From assembly GCA_024304875.1 (NCBI GenBank), contig JAMWZF010000095.1, positions 1-9,666 on the forward strand: DNA of 9,666 bases, read 5' to 3'. Source of the stretch: Paracoccaceae bacterium. Lineage in GTDB: Bacteria > Pseudomonadota > Alphaproteobacteria > Rhodobacterales > Rhodobacteraceae. The notes beneath the pieces were generated by a model. The model saw only the letters and a list, made by a program, of their open reading frames with translations, was not told the DNA's origin and ran no database searches. The translations under genes and the position numbers were made by a program. How positions within the stretch are numbered: the stretch's first letter is position 1; the number at the start of each line of letters is the position of its first letter. Positions 1 to 4,772 of this stretch are shown here, one piece after another.

Positions 1-11
1 ATAAGAGACAG
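1..11. other. Tn5 mosaic-end (Nextera adapter) remnant
   Basis: The first bases, ATAAGAGACAG, are identical to the inner 11 bases of the 19-base Tn5 mosaic end used in Nextera libraries (AGATGTGTATAAGAGACAG). The match lies exactly at the window edge and in the orientation expected when a read runs from adapter into insert. It is therefore probably not genomic. It also explains why the protein encoded on the other strand loses family resemblance in its last three residues (C-L-L). Confidence 0.85.
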
Positions 12-175
12 GCCTTGGCCTCGGCGCCTTCGCGCATCTTGACGAAGAAGGGGTTGGTCTCGGTCTTGGTGATCAGGCAGGCGCTGGTGCCCTCGGGCGC
101 CATGTGGGCCTCGGCAAAGGCCGAGCCGGCAGACGCGATCAGGGCCAGAGCGGACCCGGTCAGAAGCTTTTTCAT
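1..175 (-). CDS. frcB: Sugar ABC transporter periplasmic binding protein, FrcB-like, N-terminal fragment
   Basis: This is the first 55 or so residues of a periplasmic sugar-binding protein of the ribose/fructose type, which delivers sugar to an inner-membrane ABC importer. The start is ATG at 175-173, with GGAGG at 181-185, 7 bases upstream. Residues 1-21 form a Sec signal peptide (Lys-Lys, a hydrophobic stretch, then a likely cut after SAFA). The mature part contains ACLITKTETNPFFVKMREGA (residues 33-52), the first beta strand and sugar-contact loop of the family. I recognise this stretch as FrcB-like, the fructose-binding protein of rhizobia and rhodobacters. Another hexose-binding relative is possible. 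The gene runs off the left edge. Residues 56-58 come from adapter bases and should be ignored. It is divergent from a ROK repressor, a usual arrangement for such transporters. The sugar specificity is inference. Confidence 0.75.
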   Translation of the reverse strand, partial: MKKLLTGSALALIASAGSAFAEAHMAPEGTSACLITKTETNPFFVKMREGAEAKACLL

Positions 176-226
176 GATATCCTCCATGTGTCGGACGGCC
201 TCCCCGCCGCCCTTTGACACCTCACC

Positions 227-254
227 TCTATGGCGATTCCGGAGCCATCGTCAA
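227..254 (-). promoter_or_regulatory. Candidate sigma-70 promoter of the frcB-like gene
   Basis: On the minus strand TTGACG (254-249) is a good -35 hexamer. It is followed 16 bases later by CATAGA (232-227), a weak -10 matching TATAAT only at positions 2-4. This would give an untranslated leader of roughly 45 bases before the GGAGG and ATG of the sugar-binding protein gene. The -35 touches the end of the AT-rich palindrome, so a protein bound there would block polymerase. The -10 is poor, so this is tentative. A TTGACA also occurs on the plus strand at 214-219 but has no recognisable -10 after it. Confidence 0.35.
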
Positions 255-280
255 TAAATAAATCCACTTGATTTATTAAT
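254..280. promoter_or_regulatory. AT-rich palindromic operator, probably bound by the ROK repressor
   Basis: Two 11-base arms, ATAAATAAATC (254-264) and GATTTATTAAT (270-280), surround the 5-base spacer CACTT. Ten of eleven positions are complementary, and the inner 8 bp (257-264 with 270-277) are perfect. The site is nearly pure A/T inside very GC-rich DNA and lies in the divergent region between the sugar-binding protein gene and the ROK gene. ROK regulators such as Mlc and NagC are known to bind AT-rich palindromes of this general form. The assignment to this regulator is inferred from position and symmetry. Confidence 0.65.
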
Positions 281-318
281 CCGCCCTGCGGCATCCTCCG
301 CCCGAGGAGGAGACGGAG

Positions 319-1518
319 ATGACCACCGCATCGGGGGTGCGTGCGCTGTCGGGGGGCGTGAACCAGCAGGGCGTCCGCGCGCACAACGAACGTCTGATCC
401 TGACGCTGATCCAGCGCCACGGCGAGTTGCCCGGCAGCGAGCTGGCCAAACGCGCGCAGCTCTCGCCGCAGACCGTCTCGGTCATCCTGCGCGGCCTGGA
501 GGCCGAGGGCTTCGTCGAGAAGGGCGAGCCCCAGCGCGGCCAGGTCGGCAAGCCCCGCACGCCCATTCGCCTCCGTCCCGAGGGGATCTATTCCATCGGC
601 CTCAACATCGGGCGGCGCAAGGCGGGCCTCGTCCTGATGGACCTCGCCGGCACCATCCTGGAGAGCCGGATGATCGGCTACCCCTACCCTACCCCCGCGC
701 CGGTGCTGCGCTTCCTGCAGGAGGGCCTCGCCGACTTCGAGACCCGCCTCGGCCCCGCGGCCGCCCGGATCGCCGGCATCGGCGTCGCCCGCCCCTACCT
801 GATCTGGCAATGGGCCGAGACCATCGGCGCCCCCGAGGCGGAACTGCGCGCCTGGGAGGACATCGACCTTGCCGCCGAGATCGCGGCCTTCAGCGATCTG
901 CCCGTTTTCGGCGAGAACGACGCCACCGCCGCCTGCCAGGCCGAGCATGTCTACGGCCGCGGCAAGTCGTTCAGCGACTACGTCTATGCCTATGTCGGAT
1001 CCTTCATCGGTGGCGGCGTGGTCCTGGGCAATTCCGTCTACCGCGGGCCCACGGGCAATGCCGGCGCCCTCGGGCCCCTGCCGGTGGTGCGCGAGGACGG
1101 CAGCGAGGCGCAGCTGCTCGACGTGACCTCGCTGTTTCACCTCGGCGCCGATCTCCGGGCCAAGGGCAAGGATTCCGACCTGCTCTGGGCCGCTCCGACC
1201 GACTGGTCCGCGATCCGCCCCGAGGTCGACGCCTGGATCGCCGGAGCCGCGCCGCACCTCGCCCGGATGGCGCTGGCCCTGACCTCGGTGATCGACTTCG
1301 AGGCGGTGCTGATCGACGGGGCCTTCCCGGCCGACGTGCGCCGGGACCTCGTCGCCGCCGTCCGGGCCGAGATCGACCGGCGCGACACCCGCGGCCTCGC
1401 CCTGCCGCAGATCGAGCCGGGCTCCATGGGCCACCTCGCGCGGGAAAAGGGCGCCGCGACCGCGCCGGTGATCGCCCGATACCTCCTCGACACGCACCGG
1501 GGCCTCGGCCTGGCCTGA
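319..1518 (+). CDS. frcR: ROK-family transcriptional repressor, FrcR-like
   Basis: This 399-residue sugar-responsive repressor has the full length of a ROK regulator. Residues 22-65 form a winged helix-turn-helix (recognition segment around LSPQTVSVILRGLEAEGF), with a basic wing at 77-89 (GKPRTPIRLR). The rest is an actin-like sugar-kinase fold, with strand IGLNIGRRKAGLVLMDLAG at 93-111, END at 199-201 (the Asp of the sugar site), and the glycine-rich GPTGNAGALGPLPV at 244-256. The Cys-rich zinc motif of Mlc and NagC that normally follows is absent. The start is ATG 319, with GGAGG at 306-310, 8 bases upstream. The gene diverges from the FrcB-like gene across an AT-rich palindrome, so it probably represses that transporter and itself until sugar binds. 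The symbol rests on this neighbourhood. It is unlikely to control the downstream LIV operon, which has no copy of the palindrome. Confidence 0.85.
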   Translation: MTTASGVRALSGGVNQQGVRAHNERLILTLIQRHGELPGSELAKRAQLSPQTVSVILRGLEAEGFVEKGEPQRGQVGKPRTPIRLRPEGIYSIGLNIGRRKAGLVLMDLAGTILESRMIGYPYPTPAPVLRFLQEGLADFETRLGPAAARIAGIGVARPYLIWQWAETIGAPEAELRAWEDIDLAAEIAAFSDLPVFGENDATAACQAEHVYGRGKSFSDYVYAYVGSFIGGGVVLGNSVYRGPTGNAGALGPLPVVREDGSEAQLLDVTSLFHLGADLRAKGKDSDLLWAAPTDWSAIRPEVDAWIAGAAPHLARMALALTSVIDFEAVLIDGAFPADVRRDLVAAVRAEIDRRDTRGLALPQIEPGSMGHLAREKGAATAPVIARYLLDTHRGLGLA

Positions 1519-1553
1519 TCGCTCTGCTGCCCCTCGGACCCTTCTTTGCGGTC

Positions 1554-1583
1554 TTGATGTGAACAGTGATTCATGTTTCATGT
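1554..1583 (+). promoter_or_regulatory. Possible promoter/operator region of the LIV-type operon
   Basis: The 95 bases between the ROK stop and the binding-protein start contain a locally AT-richer patch. TTCATGT is repeated exactly in tandem (1570-1576, 1577-1583). A small dyad, TGAA (1560-1563) with TTCA (1570-1573), and the symmetric CATGTTTCATG (1572-1582) overlap it. TTGATG at 1554-1559 could be a -35, but no convincing -10 follows. The patch is the natural place for the operon's control site. The repeat is visible, while its binding by a regulator is inference. Confidence 0.35.
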
Positions 1584-1613
1584 AGGGCAGACCAACCAGG
1601 GAGGAGAACTGGC

Positions 1614-2795
1614 ATGTCGACATTGTCACGCGTGGGGGCCGCGGCCATCGCCCTCGCCCTCGGACCTGCAACCGCGCAGGCCGACATCACCATCGCCCAC
1701 GTCTACGGCAAGACCGGCGCGCTGGAGGCCTACGCAGAGCAGAGCCACATCGGCCTGATGCTCGGCCTCGAATACGCCACCGACGGCACCATGGAGATCG
1801 ACGGCGAGCCGATCGTCGTGATCGAGAAGGACACCCAGCTCGACCCCGCCACCGGCCGGGCCGTCCTGGCCGAGGCCTACGGCGACGACGGCGCCCAGAT
1901 CGCGGTCGGCCCCGTGTCCTCGGGCGTGGCGCTGGCGATGTTGCCGGTGGCCGAGGAATACGAGCGCATCCTGATCGTGGAGCCGGCGGTGGCCGACTCG
2001 ATCACCGGCTCGGACTGGAACCGCTACATCTTCCGCACCGGGCGCAATTCGTCCCAGGACGCGATCTCGAACGCCGTGGCCCTTGGCGGTGAAGGCGTGA
2101 CCATCGCGACGCTGGCACAGGACTACGCCTTCGGCCGCGACGGCGTCGCCGCCTTCCGCGAGGCCCTCGAAGGCACCGGCGCGACCATCGCGCACGAGGA
2201 ATACGTCCCCACCGACACCACCGACTTCACGGCCGCGGCGGAGCGGATCTTCAACGCGATGGAGGGGATCGAGGGCGACAAGAAGCTCTTCATCATCTGG
2301 GCCGGCGGCGGCAACCCGATGGGCAAGATCAACGCCATGGACCCTTCGCGCTTCGGCATCGAGATCGCCACGGGCGGCAACATCCTCGCCGCGCTGACTG
2401 CCTACAAGGAGCTGCCGGGCCTCGAAGGCGCGACCTACTACTACTACGAGATCCCGCAGAACCCGGTGAACGACTGGCTCGTGACCGAGCATATGGAGCG
2501 CTACGACAGCCCGCCCGACTTCTTCACCGCGGGCGGCATGGCGGCGGGCATCGCCGTGGTCGAGGCGATCCGCGCGGCGGGCGGCGCCGACGACACCGAG
2601 GCCCTGATCGAGGCGATGGAAGGCATGGAGTGGGAGACGCCGAAGGGCACGATGCGCTTCCGCCCGGAGGATCACCAGGCCCTGCAGTCCATGTACCACT
2701 TCACCACCGAGGTGCAGGAGGGACGCGACTACGGCGTGCCGGTCCTCGTCCGTGAACTGGGCATCGACGACATGGACATCCCGATCCGCAACTGA
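1614..2795 (+). CDS. LIV-type ABC transporter periplasmic substrate-binding protein
   Basis: This 393-residue binding protein captures the substrate in the periplasm and hands it to the LivHM-type permease encoded downstream. Residues 1-23 are a Sec signal peptide ending in TAQA before DITIAHVYGKTG. There is no lipobox. The mature chain has the type I fold of the LivJ/LivK family: an N-terminal strand and GKTG loop, EKDTQLDPATGRAVLAEAY (about residues 71-89), and the ligand-loop pattern GPVSSGVALAMLPVAEEY, then a second lobe with TLAQDYAFGRDGVAAF. The start is ATG 1614 because GGGAGGAG (1599-1606) sits in front of it. The GTG at 1566 in the same frame has no such site and would spoil the signal peptide. 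Relatives bind amino acids, aromatic acids, amides or other carboxylates. The CoA-ligase operon nearby favours an organic acid. A stem-loop follows directly and an antisense gene separates it from its partners. Confidence 0.88.
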   Translation: MSTLSRVGAAAIALALGPATAQADITIAHVYGKTGALEAYAEQSHIGLMLGLEYATDGTMEIDGEPIVVIEKDTQLDPATGRAVLAEAYGDDGAQIAVGPVSSGVALAMLPVAEEYERILIVEPAVADSITGSDWNRYIFRTGRNSSQDAISNAVALGGEGVTIATLAQDYAFGRDGVAAFREALEGTGATIAHEEYVPTDTTDFTAAAERIFNAMEGIEGDKKLFIIWAGGGNPMGKINAMDPSRFGIEIATGGNILAALTAYKELPGLEGATYYYYEIPQNPVNDWLVTEHMERYDSPPDFFTAGGMAAGIAVVEAIRAAGGADDTEALIEAMEGMEWETPKGTMRFRPEDHQALQSMYHFTTEVQEGRDYGVPVLVRELGIDDMDIPIRN

Positions 2796-2802
2796 CCGCG
2801 CA

Positions 2803-2834
2803 TGGCGGGCGGCGCCGTCAGGCCTCGCCCGCCA
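2803..2834. terminator. Stem-loop shared by the convergent ends of the binding-protein and VOC genes
   Basis: TGGCGGGCG (2803-2811) and CGCCCGCCA (2826-2834) are perfectly complementary, giving a 9-bp GC-rich stem with a 14-base loop. It starts 7 bases after the binding-protein stop, and its loop holds the VOC stop codon, so it could act on transcripts from both sides. There is no T-run, so it may be a partial terminator or an RNA 3'-end protector rather than a strong intrinsic terminator. Such hairpins after binding-protein genes commonly keep their message more abundant than the permease message. Confidence 0.5.
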
Positions 2835-3147
2835 GCACCACCAGGTTTCCGTCCGGGTCGTGCAGCTGCAGGATGCTGAAATGGGTGGCCTTTTCCACCG
2901 GGCCGGGGTTCAGCGGCGTCAGCCGTTCCCATTCTTCCGTCAGCCCCTCCGCGCGCAGCGTCAGCGTGCCCGACCCCGCCTTGGCCTCGTTCTGATGGAG
3001 CTGAAAGCCGTGATTGCCCATATGCCATTCGACCAGCCCCTCCATCGGGGTACCGTCCGGGTCGCGCCCGAAGAGCGTCGTGTACCAGTCGCGGCTTTCG
3101 TCGAGGTCGCAGCAGGCGACGTTGGCGTAAATCCCGTTGATGGACAT
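2818..3147 (-). CDS. VOC-superfamily (glyoxalase/bleomycin-resistance fold) protein
   Basis: This 109-residue single VOC domain is made of two beta-alpha-beta-beta-beta halves. The first half carries DLDESRDWYTTLFGRDPD (14-31), the typical D-x-x-x-S-x-x-(F/W)-Y-x-x-x-(F/L)-G pattern. The second ends with the hallmark DPDGN (97-101). The usual metal ligands are not apparent: Tyr7 occupies the place of the first-strand His, and Val104 the place of the Glu after DPDGN. It is therefore unlikely to be a classical metal-dependent glyoxalase or dioxygenase, and a binding or stress role is possible. The start is ATG 3147, with GGAGGAG just upstream (about 3150-3156). It lies on the opposite strand, 22 bases past the binding-protein stop and 80 bases from the livG start, so it breaks the transporter operon. 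Its substrate is unknown. Confidence 0.8.
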   Translation of the reverse strand: MSINGIYANVACCDLDESRDWYTTLFGRDPDGTPMEGLVEWHMGNHGFQLHQNEAKAGSGTLTLRAEGLTEEWERLTPLNPGPVEKATHFSILQLHDPDGNLVVLAGEA

Positions 3148-3227
3148 GGCTCCTCCTTCGAGCAGATGGGGTCTCGCAGGAACGCCCGCCGCACCGCCCG
3201 GTTCCGGGCCGCCGGGGATCGCCGCCG
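3148..3227. promoter_or_regulatory. Divergent intergenic region between the VOC gene and livG
   Basis: These 80 bases must hold the start signals of the minus-strand VOC gene and the ribosome site of the plus-strand ATPase gene (GGGGAT at 3214-3219, 8 bases before ATG 3228). An independent livG promoter would also have to sit here, unless transcription reads through from the binding-protein gene. No convincing -35/-10 pair is visible on either strand. A compact dyad, GCCCGG-TT-CCGGGC (3196-3209), is present, but its 2-base centre makes it poor as an RNA hairpin. Confidence 0.25.
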
Positions 3228-3989
3228 ATGACCGAGGTGCTGGAAACCTCCGGCCTGACCGTCCGGTTCGGCGGTCATGTCGCCGTCGATGCCGTCTCCT
3301 GCGCCTTCCGCGCCGGGGAGCTGACCGCCATCGTCGGCCCGAACGGCGCCGGCAAGACGACCTACTTCAACCTGATCTCGGGCCAGATCGCGGCCAGTTC
3401 CGGCTCGGTCCGCCTGATGGGTCAGGACATCGGCCGCCTGTCGCCCTCCGAACGGTGCAAGCGGGGCCTCGGACGGGCATTCCAGCTGACCAACCTCTTT
3501 CCCGGGCTGTCCGTTCTCGAGAACGTCCGCCTCGCGATCCAGGCGCACCGGCCCGTCTCGGCCTCGCTGTTTTCCATGGTCTCGCGCCACACCGGGCTGA
3601 CGGACGAAGCAATGGCGGTCCTGGAGCGTGTCCGCCTCGCCACCGTCAAGGACCAGCCTGTCAGCGAACTCTCCCACGGCAACCAGCGCAAGCTGGAGGT
3701 CGCCATGCTGATCGCCCTCGACCCCAAGGTCTACATGTTCGACGAACCCACCGCGGGGATGAGCGGCGACGAGGCGCCCGTGGTCCTCGACCTGATCGCC
3801 GGCCTCAAGGCCCAGACCGACCGCACCATCCTGCTGGTCGAGCACAAGATGGACGTCATCCGCACCCTCGCCGACCGGATCATCGTGCTGCACAACGGCG
3901 CGCTGGTGGCCGACGGCGAGCCGGCCGAGGTCATCGCCTCGGACGTGGTGCAGGAGGCCTACATGGGCAAGGAGCTCACCGATGTCTGA
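3228..3989 (+). CDS. livG: LIV-type ABC transporter ATPase, LivG-like
   Basis: This 253-residue cytoplasmic ATPase is one of two that power the LIV-type importer. It has the Walker A motif GPNGAGKTT (37-45), Q-loop Gln86 in GRAFQLTNLFPGLSVLENV (the LivG-style sequence), Walker B VYMFDEP (168-174) and switch His206 in LLVEHKMDV. The ABC signature reads LSHGNQRKLE (148-157), with Asn where LivG proteins usually have Glu or Gln. The final residues QEAYMG (242-247) match the LivG C-terminal tail. The start is ATG 3228, with GGGGAT 8 bases upstream. Its end overlaps the livF start by 8 bases, implying translational coupling. The symbol indicates family position in a LIV-type set, not proven leucine transport. 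Confidence 0.9.
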   Translation: MTEVLETSGLTVRFGGHVAVDAVSCAFRAGELTAIVGPNGAGKTTYFNLISGQIAASSGSVRLMGQDIGRLSPSERCKRGLGRAFQLTNLFPGLSVLENVRLAIQAHRPVSASLFSMVSRHTGLTDEAMAVLERVRLATVKDQPVSELSHGNQRKLEVAMLIALDPKVYMFDEPTAGMSGDEAPVVLDLIAGLKAQTDRTILLVEHKMDVIRTLADRIIVLHNGALVADGEPAEVIASDVVQEAYMGKELTDV

Positions 3990-4707
3990 CCCCATCCTGC
4001 GCCTCCAGGGCGTCCACACCGACATCGCCCAATACCACATCCTGCACGGCGTCGACCTCGAGGTCCCCCGCGCCGCCGTGACCATGCTCCTCGGCCGCAA
4101 CGGCGTCGGCAAGACCACGACCCTGCGCACCATCATCGGTCACTGGCCCGCCCGCGCCGGGACGATCATCTACGACGGCGCGGACATCACCGGGGTAAAG
4201 ACCCCCGACCGCGCCCGCGCCGGCATCGGATATGTCCCCGAGGACATGGGCATCTTCTCGGACCTCACGGTGGAGGAGAACATGACCCTCGCCGCCGTCT
4301 CGGGGCCCCTCGAGCCCACGCGCCGCGACCGCATCTTCGCCGCCTTCCCGCCGCTTCGGACCTTCTGGACCTCTCCCGCCGGGACGCTCTCGGGCGGGCA
4401 GAAGCAGATGCTGACCATCGCCCGCGCCATGGCGGAAGAGCGCAAGCTCTACCTCATCGACGAGCCGACCAAGGGCCTCGCTCCTGCCATCGTCTCGACA
4501 ATGGCCGCCGCCCTGCGCGAGCTGAAGACGATGGGGGCGAGCATCCTGCTGGTCGAACAGAACTTCGCGGTGGCGAAAGCGCTGGGAGACCACGCCGCCG
4601 TGATGGACGACGGCCGGATCGTCTGGACCGGGGAGATGGCCGAACTGGCCGCCGACGCCGCCCTTCAGGACCGCCTGATGGGCCTCAGCATGGAGGGTGG
4701 ACGATGA
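3982..4707 (+). CDS. livF: LIV-type ABC transporter ATPase, LivF-like
   Basis: This 241-residue protein is the second ATPase of the importer and pairs with the LivG-like subunit. It has the Walker A motif GRNGVGKTT (38-46), then GIGYVPEDMGIFSDLTVEENM (81-101), the LivF-type Q-loop region with Glu in place of the usual Gln. The signature is LSGGQKQM (136-143) and Walker B is LYLIDEP (156-162). Gln193 in LLVEQNF takes the place of the switch His, as is normal for LivF. ATG 3982 lies inside the end of livG. A GGAG at 3971-3974 serves as its ribosome site. At its 3' end the stop TGA (4705-4707) is part of an ATGA that also starts a 22-codon reading frame spanning the palindromic insert. Its own coding sequence is intact. 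Confidence 0.9.
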   Translation: MSDPILRLQGVHTDIAQYHILHGVDLEVPRAAVTMLLGRNGVGKTTTLRTIIGHWPARAGTIIYDGADITGVKTPDRARAGIGYVPEDMGIFSDLTVEENMTLAAVSGPLEPTRRDRIFAAFPPLRTFWTSPAGTLSGGQKQMLTIARAMAEERKLYLIDEPTKGLAPAIVSTMAAALRELKTMGASILLVEQNFAVAKALGDHAAVMDDGRIVWTGEMAELAADAALQDRLMGLSMEGGR

Positions 4708-4772
4708 GGATAGATCGAGAATTCGCGAATTCTCGGGCCGATCTTTCGCGAAAGATCGGAGCCGCCCGATGA
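4704..4772 (+). CDS. Candidate 22-codon small ORF bridging livF and livH
   Basis: ATG 4704 overlaps the livF stop as ATGA. The frame reads through both palindromes and stops at TGA 4770-4772, overlapping the livH ATG, again as ATGA. The ribosome site GGAGG (4692-4696, 7 bases upstream) is better than the one in front of livH. The 22-residue product would be charged, with five Arg, one Lys, three Asp/Glu and no hydrophobic stretch. It may be the remains of the original livH start rather than a functional peptide: ribosomes using the old site would now translate this leader and re-initiate at livH. Protein function is doubtful, but the frame and signals are directly visible. Confidence 0.3.
   Translation: MRIDREFANSRADLSRKIGAAR
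4716..4735. repeat. Perfect 20-bp palindrome (first of twin pair)
   Basis: CGAGAATTCG (4716-4725) is followed immediately by its exact reverse complement CGAATTCTCG (4726-4735). In RNA this gives an 8-bp stem closed by a CGCG loop. The eight central bases, TTCGCGAA, are the same as in the adjacent second palindrome. It sits just after the livF stop. Confidence 0.9.
4738..4759. repeat. Perfect 22-bp palindrome (second of twin pair), touching the livH ribosome site
   Basis: CCGATCTTTCG (4738-4748) is followed by its exact reverse complement CGAAAGATCGG (4749-4759). In RNA this forms a 9-bp stem with a CGCG loop. Its last two bases are the first two of GGAG (4758-4761), the likely ribosome site of livH 7 bases before ATG 4769, so folding would partly hide that site. 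It shares the TTCGCGAA core with the first palindrome. Confidence 0.9.

Larger units (their letters stand above)
4702..4772. repeat. 65-base palindromic mini-element flanked by CGATGA direct repeats
   Basis: A 59-base core (4708-4766) lies between identical 6-base repeats, CGATGA (4702-4707 and 4767-4772). The left repeat carries the livF stop, and the right one carries the livH start in an ATGA context. Deleting one repeat and the core joins GGAGG (4692-4696), 7 bases and ATGA. That is the same kind of overlap seen at the neighbouring livH/livM junction. The core holds two perfect palindromes two bases apart. The layout looks like insertion of a small palindromic element with target duplication at a gene junction. 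An insertion origin is inference, while the repeats and palindromes are directly visible. I do not recognise a named element family. Confidence 0.6.

Noticed and set aside
1566..1613. Upstream GTG start for the binding protein
   Set aside because: It has no ribosome site and would put polar residues ahead of the signal peptide. ATG 1614 has GGGAGGAG in front.
172..1671. Long minus-strand open frame opposite the ROK gene
   Set aside because: It is composed of low-complexity Gly/Ala/Arg/Asp-rich sequence typical of antisense frames in GC-rich DNA and covers a clearly recognisable ROK protein. It has no family features.
1626..2699. Minus-strand open frame opposite the binding-protein gene
   Set aside because: It is an antisense shadow of a well-supported periplasmic binding protein, with His/Arg/Asp-rich composition and no ribosome site.
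3196..3209. GCCCGG-TT-CCGGGC dyad upstream of livG as an operator
   Set aside because: It is short and pure G/C, so it is likely by chance in this base composition. It has no repeat copy and no link to promoter elements.
4719..4732. Two GAATTC sites in the first palindrome, suggesting a cloning linker or assembly chimera
   Set aside because: Coding frames on both sides are intact and form a normal operon, the second palindrome has no such sites, and the insert carries a matching ribosome site. A natural element is the better explanation, though read mapping would settle it.
4697..4768. N-terminal extension of livH from GTG 4697 through both palindromes
   Set aside because: The GGAGG ends directly at the GTG, leaving no spacing, and the extension is charged and unlike LivH N-termini. 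ATG 4769 has proper spacing.
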